Origin: Allorhodopirellula solitaria
GTDB taxonomy: Bacteria; Planctomycetota; Planctomycetia; Pirellulales; Pirellulaceae
NCBI RefSeq assembly: GCF_007859855.1
Contig: NZ_SJPK01000007.1
Location: 148,542 to 212,541, forward strand
Direction of reading: 5' to 3'
DNA length: 64,000 nt
The translations under genes and the position numbers were made by a program. Shown here one piece after another: positions 17,601 through 25,914 of this stretch; the stretch's first letter is position 1; each line of letters begins with the position of its first letter. The notes under the pieces were generated by a model. That model saw only the letters and a program-made list of their open reading frames with translations, searched no databases and was not told the DNA's origin.

Positions 17601-20334
17601 AACTGATGGTGACACCGTCGTACTCCTGCGTCAGCGGATACTCGGCATCGTTGGGGAGGGGATTGTTGATATCAAACGGCGGAGCGGCGTCATCGGGTTC
17701 CACCACATGCAACAGATCGTCGCGCGTTCCATTGCCATTGGTGTCGACAAAGACCGTCACGCCTTCGGCGGGCAAGGTGGTGTCGGGAGGTGTGCCGTTC
17801 TCAATGTCGCCATTGGAAGGCAATAGCGAAATCCTGCCGCGCACGCCGCCGACAAAATTGCTTTCGCCAATATGATCCAGAGCATGATCGTTCAAGGCCG
17901 GAAAGGTGAGCTCATTTTCATGAAACTCAAACAAGCCTTCCTCATCTGCTTCACCGCCCCAGAAGCCTGGGCCGACATCGTCAACGGTCCCGCCCACCCA
18001 GTCTTCGTAGTCACTGCCGATCGAGTCTCCGATACGGCCGACGTAACCGAAGCCATCGATGGACACGATCGTTTGGCCACGGCTGTTGCGCTCCACCACA
18101 GGTTGATAATTCGTGGCATTCTCGACAAAAACGATGGGGGCAAAGGATGCTTGATTGAACGTGTAGCCATGCATCGCGACAGCGTCGAATGTCGTCCAGT
18201 CCGCAGCCGGACTATCGGCATCAATGAATCCATCGTCGTTGGCATCAATGTCATCATCGACCGCCGGCGGCGTGTCGGATTGGATGAGGAAGTAACTCGC
18301 ATCATCTAACGGCGTGTCCAGCGAGCCGTTGGACTGAGCACTACTAAAAATCCCACCGGGCAGCCCATTGAATCCGGTAAGATCGCTTTGCAACACGTTG
18401 GCGCCAAACGAGGCGTCATAGCTATTCGCCCCCTGCAACAAGACGAGGAAACCATTCTCACCAAACGATTGGCCGCTCAGATCGATCACGGTGCTGATAT
18501 CGCCGGTGTTGGTTGACCATTCCTCAATGACGACGAAATAGGTACCCGCGGGCAGTACTTCGTTGGGTTTACCACGCAATTCGATGTATTGGTCGGTGGT
18601 ATTGGTGACCGCAGAAGTGAACCGGCCGTCGATCAATATCTCGCTGATGACTGGCGTGTCGAACTTGTCCGCGTCGAGTGCTGGCAAAGCGCGGACGGGT
18701 AACGTCTGCGCTGGCAGGTTGGCGAACTGAGGATCCGAGCTCGCCGCGTCCACGGTCGCGGTCAACGTGCTCGGCGTGATCACCTGGACTTCGTGAGCCG
18801 GATCCGGGGTCAATCTCACGCGGCGGGGCGTCGCCCAGTCATCGGGCGTGAAGGTCAGTTGATTCACATCGAGCACGACGCCGGGATCGCCCCCGAGACC
18901 GCTCGAACGTGACAGGTTCAGCGTCACATCGGAATCGGGCTGCCGATTCAGCGACACCTCGACGAAATCTTCCTCGATCGCGCCACCGACGACAGTCGCC
19001 CCCACTTGTCCGAGCGACCCTGCACCGGTTAGCGGCCTGCTCGGCAGAAGCCTAAATCCAATCACGTCCGGGGCGACTGCGAAGTTCACGCCGTTGCGAG
19101 ATTCAAACTGGGTCACTGTAATATCCCGCGCATTGTTGCCAATTGCGCTGCGCGTCAGAGCCACCGGACGAACGGCCTCGCTGACGTCGATTGAGGCCCG
19201 CACAATCGCCGTCTCCACGATATTGGGCAGCGCATCGGGGATCTCAACCAACAATGTCGAGGTGCGATCGTTGTCATCGGCATCGAACATCCACACATAG
19301 GTCGACGTGCTGGTGGGTCCACCGGGCAAGACTCCCTCGAGTTGCTCAGCGGTTGCCAGAGCCATCGAACTGGCGTCGATCCCCGTGAAACTCGCGCGGG
19401 CGAGCGTGCCTCCGATCCCGTTGAGATCAAACGCAAAGAACTCATCGTCGCTGTTATCGAAACCGATCACCCGACGATTCACAGGATCAAACGCCAAGTC
19501 GCTGACCGAACTCAACCCCGAATAGCCATCACCGATCAAGGTCGCACTCGCCGTATTGGTATCGATCCGCGCCAGCGTTCGGTTGGTCGCCTCGGAACTG
19601 CCTCGCACCAAGGTGTACACCGCGTTGCCGACGCGGTCGTATGCCAAGCCACCAACGATGTCCAAATTAGATTCGGAGATGCGAAACCGCTCCCCCGTAT
19701 ACGGATCGACGCGGAAGACTTCGTTGGCCCGGGTATCGATACCGAGCAGTGAATTGTCGCCGATCTGGACCAGCCCATCCATGCGGCGACTGGTGGGTTG
19801 GCCGATCGACTCGACCTCCCCTTGAGCATCAACTTGGAACAACTGCGCGGCACGGAAGTAATCACCGTTCTCATCTTGAACGACCGTGTCGTCCCACCCA
19901 AAGGTGACCGACGGCGCCGTCTGCACGAAGCCTGCAGCAGGATCGACGCGGACCTGGTAATCGCCCGCGTTCAGGGTTGGAAACGAGTAAAACCCATCCA
20001 CATCGGTGTTCGTCGACAGCTCGGCGGCATCGAGCTTCCCGTTCGTGTTCTGATCGATATACACGCGAACATCCGCCGCGGCAACTTCGTCGTCCTGGCG
20101 CAGGCCATCTTGATTGACGTCGAGGAACACCTCACCGCTGACGACAGCCAAGAGTTGTCGCGATTCGAGTTTTTCCAGTTGAATACGGCGTTGGGCCGCG
20201 CGCCGATTCGATGTTCCCGCGATCGATCGGGACAGCCGCCGACGGCGGGCAGCCGAGGAAGATTCACCATCAGGAATATCGGAGCGAGAGCCAACCAACC
20301 AATCTCGCAGGGGGGTCGAAGTGAAGCGTTTCAT
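14647..20334 (-). CDS. Giant exported surface protein: SdrD-B-like, cadherin-like repeats, dockerin
   Basis: 1895 residues from ATG 20334; the longer frame would need a TTG 15 bp earlier. The N-terminus carries the planctomycete export segment IQLEKLESRQLLA about 60 residues in, after a long basic leader. Then follow an SdrD B-like domain (SGEVFLDVNQDGLRQDDE), a beta-propeller-like stretch of residues about 145-320 (FRVDPYTGERF), a lamin-tail-like region (ISEILIDG..YIELRGKPNEVLPAG), a second SdrB-type segment, and four or five cadherin-like repeats (about 1140-1680) with repeated ENxPxxSVIG, DADxxxxLTYE and VxDxNEAP motifs that bind calcium. Near the end lie two dockerin-like calcium loops, DVNNDDAVTSLDALRIINFL and DVSGDGFVTELDALQVINEL. 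A cell-surface adhesion or scaffold role is inferred. Its promoter must lie in 20335-20795, shared with the HtrA gene. Confidence 0.85.
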   Translation of the reverse strand: MKRFTSTPLRDWLVGSRSDIPDGESSSAARRRRLSRSIAGTSNRRAAQRRIQLEKLESRQLLAVVSGEVFLDVNQDGLRQDDEVAAADVRVYIDQNTNGKLDAAELSTNTDVDGFYSFPTLNAGDYQVRVDPAAGFVQTAPSVTFGWDDTVVQDENGDYFRAAQLFQVDAQGEVESIGQPTSRRMDGLVQIGDNSLLGIDTRANEVFRVDPYTGERFRISESNLDIVGGLAYDRVGNAVYTLVRGSSEATNRTLARIDTNTASATLIGDGYSGLSSVSDLAFDPVNRRVIGFDNSDDEFFAFDLNGIGGTLARASFTGIDASSMALATAEQLEGVLPGGPTSTSTYVWMFDADDNDRTSTLLVEIPDALPNIVETAIVRASIDVSEAVRPVALTRSAIGNNARDITVTQFESRNGVNFAVAPDVIGFRLLPSRPLTGAGSLGQVGATVVGGAIEEDFVEVSLNRQPDSDVTLNLSRSSGLGGDPGVVLDVNQLTFTPDDWATPRRVRLTPDPAHEVQVITPSTLTATVDAASSDPQFANLPAQTLPVRALPALDADKFDTPVISEILIDGRFTSAVTNTTDQYIELRGKPNEVLPAGTYFVVIEEWSTNTGDISTVIDLSGQSFGENGFLVLLQGANSYDASFGANVLQSDLTGFNGLPGGIFSSAQSNGSLDTPLDDASYFLIQSDTPPAVDDDIDANDDGFIDADSPAADWTTFDAVAMHGYTFNQASFAPIVFVENATNYQPVVERNSRGQTIVSIDGFGYVGRIGDSIGSDYEDWVGGTVDDVGPGFWGGEADEEGLFEFHENELTFPALNDHALDHIGESNFVGGVRGRISLLPSNGDIENGTPPDTTLPAEGVTVFVDTNGNGTRDDLLHVVEPDDAAPPFDINNPLPNDAEYPLTQEYDGVTISWARADGAIVTDDIVSRRQQIGFRTVGNRIFSAGPFDEFYSSNRLRFDFFRPISSASIDVFNSNSRGFVYGRLDAYNAAGELVATSLSSAVSGSQRGRITVSAPGEQIVRVEAYGDDSFNADSFNVSFDSFSYLQPEPVAITDQNGIYEIGGLFPGNYELAVAGTAEVANLLATSTTPFRITKYENFFFDSEFRPNTAPTFPEGTNIVFNLDENPPAGSVIGTIDAYDADNSGLTYEFVAGNSTGLELVVLPDFTAEIRTTADADLDFEAEPERILTVRVSDELGASESARVTLQLNDINEAPVISDAELSVPEGAVAGATTGTVIGRIDAVDPDADSDQQLTYDVIPSTDEDFFENDGSPYFSVDQLTGVVRLTAPLDFEAISSLVLRVRVSDNNSAEGQTPGVAIADKIIRVSDENDPPQVATTSFDVPESATGELANLEAMDPDDGQNHTFQLVNPSSLLHVTAAGQVVLNPGQALDFETAPEIRFDVSVSDNGSPPLATTSTIVLNVQDVNEPAVLNRNSNQNSPASENQPGLLIATLALVDPEGLNSDYAYELLPGPDSDLFQFDPLSGRLQLADGVTLDYEAAPHHDLSFEIVDRTGQLPTTTQPFRVYVNDVNEPAYVTTNKIFVSEVPSPGDEIGRIGVVDPDPNIAGSSLSIEIIGGTAQQFFEFESAANSPGKPVADIDPFLLKVRGDFDLADFRAIDPEDLDLQVRVSDGNSSTVQPIDVQIELNEVNEPPVFNDAILARTFDGEHIVTGTTYRLTIPQDIASDPEDGDFLLRIGQKVRDQNGDVVLDEGGRVKLSLPDWLTFNPDTLELVGRPGRDVHGDIDLVIRALEVGPFPLSVDHEFVLPVAPLQNLADAYDVNNDDAVTSLDALRIINFLNESRTTVATAGSLSDDLVYLDVSGDGFVTELDALQVINELNRLGGVEQEPAGEPTTDPVGASGLDHITVPVDDAFASREDHATREESIDAVFGQSNLF

Positions 20335-20795
20335 GACGGAAAAGTCCAAATAAGCGAGCGGCGAAATCCAGCGACCTAGCCATAAGGAACGGTGACGGGC
20401 AGATTATCTCACGTAATCACCCCGATAAAGCTGGCGTGATTTTTGGATGCCCACCACCCAAAAAGGTTCCTGTGAATGAATACAGAAAAAACGGCTTGGA
20501 ACCCCAGTCGGAATGAACTCCCGCTCCTTTCAAGGGGGGCAGCCCCCTATCCGGACAGGTTCCCAAGCCTCCTAGGATAAATATCCAGAGCATCCGGAAC
20601 AACAGAAAAGATCGGTATTTGGCGAACAATCGATCGAGTAGCGGCCATTTTCAGGTCCGATTAGACGGGTTTTTGCCGTTGTGCCTCGTCGACACCGATC
20701 TCCAAAGCTGGCCCCGCGAGGTGGACGATGCCTACAATCTGTTGTCCCACGGCTCGGCCCACGAGCCCGGGTTCATTTCGCTGGAAAGGGTCTCG
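20335..20795. other. Divergent spacer with a nested hairpin
   Basis: 460 bp between the surface-protein gene and the HtrA gene. GGCTTGGAACC (20493-20503) pairs with GGTTCCCAAGCC (20558-20569) with one bulged base; inside it, AGGGGG / GCAG / CCCCCT near 20533-20549 gives a second stem. It could be a structured leader of the HtrA transcript or a dispersed repeat. No gene is supported; the in-frame TTG-started extension from 20619 has no signal-peptide logic. Confidence 0.45.
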
Positions 20796-22250
20796 ATGCC
20801 GAGCTGGAACCAAATGCGCCAACGCACCACCACAATCGCACCGATCTCCGGTGGCAGCACAGGCAGTCACCTATCGACGGCCGCCCTGGCTGTGATCCTA
20901 CTCAGCACTGTCAGTGTTGTCGCCTGGAATCCCGCAGCGGCGCAGGACGCCGGCGCGGCCCGGTCACGCAGCGGCTCGGTCGATCGCAGCGAGAGCATTT
21001 ACCGAAGTGGCCCGATCACCCGATCGGCTCCTCACGCGACAGCTCAACCGCCCGCCCTCGCCCCACCGTCGACTCAAACCGCTCCGGTTCCCCACGCGAC
21101 TCTGGGTAGAATCCCTTCGCGCAGCCAAGCGGATGTCCAACGCGACCAAATGTTCAGCGAACTGGCTGAGGAGGTCGCCCAATTCGATCGCCTGGGCAAT
21201 CTCGTTCGGCACGTTTCTCAATTGGTCAAACCGAGCGTGATCCACATCGAGGCGCACAAGGTAACGGGCAACGGTGCGTCGTCTGAATCCTATGACGAAG
21301 CGGGTAGCGGTGTGGTACTCGAAATCTCCGGTGAGCGGTGGGTCATGACCAATCGGCATGTCATCCACGGCGCCACCGTCGACCAAATCACGATGCGGAC
21401 GAGTGACGGACGCAGCTGGAGTCCCGAACGGATCCTGATGGACGCGAGCACCGATGTCGCAGTCATGAAACTGGCAGCCCACTCCAGGTCCGCTCGCGAT
21501 ACAAGCCGCCGTCCCCTGCCCTCCTCTCAACCGCTGCCCCCGGCGGCTCGGTTGGCCGACAGTGACCGGGTCCAAATCGGCGACTTCGTGATCGCGATCG
21601 GCAGCCCCTTCGGGCTCAGCCACTCAGTCACCTTCGGCATCATGAGCGCCAAAGGGCGGCGTGATTTGTCGCTGGGCGAAGAACGGATCGACCTGCAAGA
21701 TTTCTTCCAAACCGACGCCGCCATCAACCCCGGAAACAGTGGCGGCCCCCTACTCAATCTTCGCGGCGAAGTGATCGGCATGAATACGGCGATTGCCAGC
21801 AGCAGTGGCGGCAGCGAGGGCATCGGGTTCGCGATCCCCATCAACATGGCCGCCCGGGTGGCCGAAGAACTCATCATGCACGGCCAACTCCGCCGCGGCT
21901 ATCTCGGTGTCACCCTCGACCCTGAATTTGCTGCGACCGAATTCCCGACAGTATCGGGGCAATACGCGTCGATGAAAGTCAGCCCGGATTCGGCCGTGGA
22001 CGTCTACCGCGAGAACGACCTGAAATTCGGCGGCGCCCGCGTCAAGAACGTCCGTTCGGGATCCCCTGCGGAAACCGCTCGACTACAAAAAGACGACGTG
22101 ATCCTGCAGTTCGACGGCTACCGCATCGAAGACGACGACCATCTCGTCGCCCGCGTCGGCATCACCCCAACGAACCAACCGATCGAGATGGTAATCCTCC
22201 GCGACGGAAAACGATATCGCACCGAAGTCACCCTGCAACAGATCCCGTAA
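20796..22250 (+). CDS. HtrA/DegP-type serine protease with one PDZ domain
   Basis: 484 residues from ATG 20796, preceded by GGAAAGGG as ribosome-binding site. A hydrophobic segment (about 28-50, ending in AAAQ) is a signal peptide or anchor. A Ser/Pro/Arg-rich stretch (51-115) leads to a trypsin-like domain with His188 (MTNRHVIHG), Asp220 (DASTDVAVMKL) and Ser315 (INPGNSGGPLL), so the catalytic triad is complete. A polar insert of about 25 residues (RSARDTSRRPLPSSQPLPP) follows the Asp. One PDZ domain (about 365-480) contains VRSGSPAETARLQKDDVILQFDG. HtrA proteases degrade or refold damaged envelope proteins. Repeat array A begins 9 bp after its stop. Confidence 0.9.
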   Translation: MPSWNQMRQRTTTIAPISGGSTGSHLSTAALAVILLSTVSVVAWNPAAAQDAGAARSRSGSVDRSESIYRSGPITRSAPHATAQPPALAPPSTQTAPVPHATLGRIPSRSQADVQRDQMFSELAEEVAQFDRLGNLVRHVSQLVKPSVIHIEAHKVTGNGASSESYDEAGSGVVLEISGERWVMTNRHVIHGATVDQITMRTSDGRSWSPERILMDASTDVAVMKLAAHSRSARDTSRRPLPSSQPLPPAARLADSDRVQIGDFVIAIGSPFGLSHSVTFGIMSAKGRRDLSLGEERIDLQDFFQTDAAINPGNSGGPLLNLRGEVIGMNTAIASSSGGSEGIGFAIPINMAARVAEELIMHGQLRRGYLGVTLDPEFAATEFPTVSGQYASMKVSPDSAVDVYRENDLKFGGARVKNVRSGSPAETARLQKDDVILQFDGYRIEDDDHLVARVGITPTNQPIEMVILRDGKRYRTEVTLQQIP

Positions 22251-22259
22251 TACGTTCCT

Positions 22260-22937
22260 CCCAGGGCGTTGCCCTGGGTCGTCACGCCGCCGCCCCGTTG
22301 GGGCTCTCAATGCAGCCCCGGGACGCCACGCCACCGCCCCGTTGGGGCCAAGACAAACACGGATTTCGCCCCAACGGGGCAGCCCTATGAAAGCCCCAGG
22401 CAACGCCTGGGGAATCCGGCAACAACACATCGCGCCAGCCCCAACGGGGCGGTTCTATGGGCACACGTCATCCGATTGGCAGAACAGAAGGGCCGCCCCG
22501 TTGGGGCTACCATATCATCCCGCCATTCCACCCAGGGCGTTGCCCTGGGCTTTCATAGCGACGCCCCGTTGGGGCTCTCAATGCAACCCCGGGACGTCAC
22601 CCTGGGACGTCACACCACCGCCCCGTTGGAACCAAAACAAACACGGATTTCGCCCCAACGGGGCAGCCCTATGAAAGCCCCAGGCAACGCCTGGGGAACC
22701 CGACAACAACACATCGCGCCAGCCCCAACGGGGCGGCTCTATGGGCACACGTCATCCGATTGGCAGGACAGAAGGGCCGCCCCCGTTGGGGCTACCATAT
22801 CATCCCGCCATTCCACCCAGGGCGTTGCCCTGGGCTTTCATAACGACGCCCCGTTGGGGCTCTCAATGCAACCCCAGGCATCATGCCACCGCCCCATTGG
22901 GGCCAAGACAAACACGGATTTCGCCCCAACGGGGCGG
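22260..22937. repeat. Palindromic repeat array A (about 2.4 units, no transposase)
   Basis: The unit is marked by CCCAGGGCGTTGCCCTGGG at 22260, 22531 and 22816, giving periods of 271 and 285 bp. Each unit carries about five copies of GCCCCAACGGGGC or its complement, plus CCCCAGGCAACGCCTGGGG. The order is the same as in array B (31965-33730): ..GGGGCAGCCCTATGA.., CCAGCCCCAACGGGGCGG.., GGGCCGCCCCGTTGGGGCTACC.., but the spacers differ (for example AAGACAAACACGGATTTC here). It fills the space between the stop codons of the convergent HtrA and thioredoxin-like genes. Long open frames through it are an effect of the repeats and are not genes. Confidence 0.88.
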
Positions 22938-22950
22938 TTCTGCTGGGTAC

Positions 22951-23547
22951 TTACTTGGCGCTGCCGTTGGGATCGAAGTACTCCGGTTCATTGCCCGGTT
23001 TCCACTTGATGTTGCAGCCGATCGAGGGTTTTTGGTCGATCGCTGCGGTACGCCCTGCCAAGGTTTCATCCAAGGCCGCGCGGAGGTCGACGCCGGTAAC
23101 GGCCGTGCCCGATTTGGGGCGGCTACCGTCGAGTTGGCCGCGATAGGTCAGCCGATGATCACCGTCAAAGAGAAAGAAATCGGGAGTGCACGCGGCGCCG
23201 TAGGCAATCGCTACCGATTGATCTTCATCGAGCGCGTAGGGGAACGAGTAATTGCGTTCCTCCTTCTCTGCCGTCATCGCGGCAAAGTTATCATCGGGAT
23301 ACTTCTCGATATCGTTGCTGTTGATGCCCACCACGCCGACGCCGTGCTGCATGTACTCGTCGCTGAGCAGTTTGAGCTGTTCAGCAACATGCTTGACGTA
23401 GGGGCAGTGATTGCACATGAAAACCACCAACAGCGCCTTGCTCTCTTTAAAATCCGCCAGCGAAACGGTGTCGCCGTCGGTTTCGGGAAGAGAAAAATCG
23501 GGAGCCGCTGTGCCCAATGGCATCATCGTCGAAGCAGTGCGAACCAT
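22951..23547 (-). CDS. Thioredoxin-fold protein, AhpC/TSA-like, with CNHC motif
   Basis: 198 residues, ATG at 23547. The chain begins APDFSLPETDGDTVSLADF, as in peroxiredoxin-like and thiol-disulfide proteins, and has the redox motif C45-N-H-C48 in VVFMCNHCPYVKHVAEQLK. Later CTPDFFLFDGDHRLTYRGQLD supplies the cis-Pro region. This CNHCPYV group is widespread and cytoplasmic (no signal peptide) and is usually taken as a thiol oxidoreductase; the partner is unknown. The stop is 14 bp from the last palindrome of array A. Confidence 0.85.
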   Translation of the reverse strand: MVRTASTMMPLGTAAPDFSLPETDGDTVSLADFKESKALLVVFMCNHCPYVKHVAEQLKLLSDEYMQHGVGVVGINSNDIEKYPDDNFAAMTAEKEERNYSFPYALDEDQSVAIAYGAACTPDFFLFDGDHRLTYRGQLDGSRPKSGTAVTGVDLRAALDETLAGRTAAIDQKPSIGCNIKWKPGNEPEYFDPNGSAK

Positions 23548-23714
23548 GACTGATCGTCTCGTTGGAAGATGAAATGGAATATCTCACCAGCCCGGTGAAA
23601 CGACCGAAGTGTAACATGGGTGCGTGTCAAATCAATCACGCTCGCGACCGGCACGCTGAGCGGCCGGAGCATTCTTGATTGGGCAATCGCGCGCCCCTGC
23701 ACCGCGGCGGTCGC

Positions 23715-25631
23715 CTATTTAACCAATTCAGCGAGTTCGTCGTCGAGTTCGGCTTCGCCAATGTTATGACGAACGACACGTCCCTTGCTATCGATCAACA
23801 TCATCGTTGGCAGCGTTTGCACACCAAACTGTTTGGCCAGCGGGCTGCCTTCGAGACCGCCATCCTCATACAGTTGGAACCACGGCAGCGGGTTCGCCTT
23901 GAGGTAGGCGACGGCCTGTTCACGTGAGTTATCGATGTTGACCCCGACGATCTGTAATCCGGCCCGTTGGTAGCGAGCCTGCAGACTGCGCAGTCGTTTC
24001 ATGTCCTGTTTGCAGGGCTCACACCAGGTGGCCCAGTAGTGCAGCACGACGGGGCGGCCCCGCAGTTGGCTCAACCGGAACGCTTTGCCCTGGATCGTGT
24101 GTCCTTCGAGGTCGACCTGTTTCCCCACCGATTGCAGTCGCACGATCGCTCCGGCAGCCCGTTCGGCAGCGTCGCTGCCGCGGAAATCGGTCACAACCTG
24201 CTTATAGAATTCGAGTGCATCTTTGTCCTGGCCTTCGAATTCCTTGCTCAGAGCCAATTGCAGCTTGGCTTGTGCGGTTTCGGGTGCCTGAGGATGTCGC
24301 TCGGCAAACTCATTGAGCTCGCCCAACCACCATTCTTGAATTTTGGCAAAGTCGGCATCGGGGCTTTGCCGGGCGATATACTCCGTCCCGATCAGTTGGT
24401 ACTCGGTATACGCCCGCAGTGATTCTGTTTGCGGGCTTCCCGACCGCGCCAACGATTTGGCGAGCGATTGGATGCGTGCCAAACCTTCGGGATAGGCACC
24501 ACTCTGTACCGCGACGCTGACGGTATCGACGAGTTGACGCGTCCAGGTATCGCGTTCCTCAGCCGACGTGGCGGCGTCGACCAGATTCGACACGACGTCG
24601 GCACGCTGTTCATTGAGGACGGCGAGGTCTTTGGTCTGCGATGCCTGCGCCAACTTGGTATCGATCGCTTCGAGTTTACTGACGAGCATTTGTGTTTTGG
24701 TATCTCCCGCGCTGGAGCCCGACGCGGAGATGGCTGACGTTCCTCCCGGGGTGAAGAAGTTGCCGCCTGCTTGGGCAATCGGTTCGCCCTGCTCCGCCAG
24801 TACAGGTAGGTCGAGTAGTTTCCAGGCATCACCCGATCGCATGATCGTGCCCACCAGCAACTGTCCCGAACGGTCGCCGCTTTCGAACATCGCCACTGCG
24901 TTCTCGTAGGCCAGCACGTCTTTCTCGAATCCAGGCTCGCCCGCGGGCATCAGGCCCGGAGCATTCGCTGCGAATTGCAACCATTCCGATTCCCGATCGA
25001 CGGTATCTTGCGAACCCGCAAAGTCCTTGAACTTCGACGCTGCACGCGTGGCTTTGCGGTTGAGGGACTCCTGCATGTCGCCACGAATCCCCGCGGCCTG
25101 GATATCCGACTCGGTCGCCAAGAGGGCCGCGAACCGCGTCGCGTCTTCGGTCGCCAGTGCCGCGATCAGTTCCATCGTGGTCTCCTCTGCGGAGATCACT
25201 TTCCATTGATCAATAGTCCCGTCCTCATTGGCATCGACGCCCCAGCGGGTTCCACCGGTGGCCATCCACCGATACTGGTCGGCCTTGCCATTGAAGTTGG
25301 CATCGACATCACGATAAACCTCGACGCCGTACTGGAAGTAACTCCACAAATCGATCTTCTTGTCGCCGTTGGTATCGGCAAAGCGCCGCAGGAGCGTGCC
25401 ATCGGCAGCAACCACTTCCCAGCCGGACCAGTCACTGCGGTCGATATCTTGCACCGTGCAGCGATCGACCTGGTCGTCCTGCACCAATTCATAGACAACG
25501 CCATCCTGGACTGGCTCGAGACCGAGCGCCGCCGCAGCAGAGGGCGGGGCCGCCCAGGCCGGCGAGGCGGAAAGCAGGAATAACGCACAAAACCACAACC
25601 GATTGGGTTGCAAACGCGATTGTGTTGGCAT
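23715..25631 (-). CDS. Exported TlpA-like thioredoxin-domain protein with EF-hand-like N-terminal repeats
   Basis: 638 residues from ATG 25631; an ATG at 25649 is the alternative. Signal peptide about 1-27 (LWFCALFLLSASPAWA). Residues about 75-150 hold three Asp-rich loops resembling calcium-binding EF-hand or thrombospondin-3 motifs: DTNGDKKIDLWSYF, DANFNGKADQYRW and DANEDGTIDQWKV. A long helical middle follows, with TPR-like content (AQAKLQLALSKEFEGQDKDALEFYKQVV). The C-terminal about 140 residues form a TlpA/ResA-like thioredoxin domain with the motif WCEPC in HYWATWCEPCKQDMKRL and cis-Pro QTLPTMMLID. It should reduce or oxidise disulfides outside the cytoplasm. It runs in the same direction as the CNHC thioredoxin gene, 167 bp upstream of it. 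Confidence 0.82.
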   Translation of the reverse strand: MPTQSRLQPNRLWFCALFLLSASPAWAAPPSAAAALGLEPVQDGVVYELVQDDQVDRCTVQDIDRSDWSGWEVVAADGTLLRRFADTNGDKKIDLWSYFQYGVEVYRDVDANFNGKADQYRWMATGGTRWGVDANEDGTIDQWKVISAEETTMELIAALATEDATRFAALLATESDIQAAGIRGDMQESLNRKATRAASKFKDFAGSQDTVDRESEWLQFAANAPGLMPAGEPGFEKDVLAYENAVAMFESGDRSGQLLVGTIMRSGDAWKLLDLPVLAEQGEPIAQAGGNFFTPGGTSAISASGSSAGDTKTQMLVSKLEAIDTKLAQASQTKDLAVLNEQRADVVSNLVDAATSAEERDTWTRQLVDTVSVAVQSGAYPEGLARIQSLAKSLARSGSPQTESLRAYTEYQLIGTEYIARQSPDADFAKIQEWWLGELNEFAERHPQAPETAQAKLQLALSKEFEGQDKDALEFYKQVVTDFRGSDAAERAAGAIVRLQSVGKQVDLEGHTIQGKAFRLSQLRGRPVVLHYWATWCEPCKQDMKRLRSLQARYQRAGLQIVGVNIDNSREQAVAYLKANPLPWFQLYEDGGLEGSPLAKQFGVQTLPTMMLIDSKGRVVRHNIGEAELDDELAELVK

Positions 25632-25914
25632 AATCGTCGGAACGTCCATCACAGAGGGTTACTTTTTTCTTTGGCCGTGAAAGTGAGCACCGCAGCGGTG
25701 CATTGACAACAACCCCGATCATCCCCGCAGCGGCGTCAAAAGATCAAGATCAGTTCGGAAATATCAGTCCCGCGCGCCAAAGCATGCGATTGCCCGCCAA
25801 GGCGAGCCTCTTTTACCGACGAACCCCATGGAGTCGTGCGGATGTGCCACAATTGGATCCAGGTGGGGCGGTCGTCCCCATCGGTTGCGTGGTCGCTGAT
25901 TTGAGGTGGAACTC

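Noticed and set aside
22269-23009. Long open frames through array A (for example 246, 110 and 270 codons) with repeated peptide PWAFIATPRWGSQCNP
   Set aside because: They follow the repeat period, exist in several frames and both strands, and run into the real thioredoxin gene on the other strand. They arise from the GC-rich repeats lacking stops.
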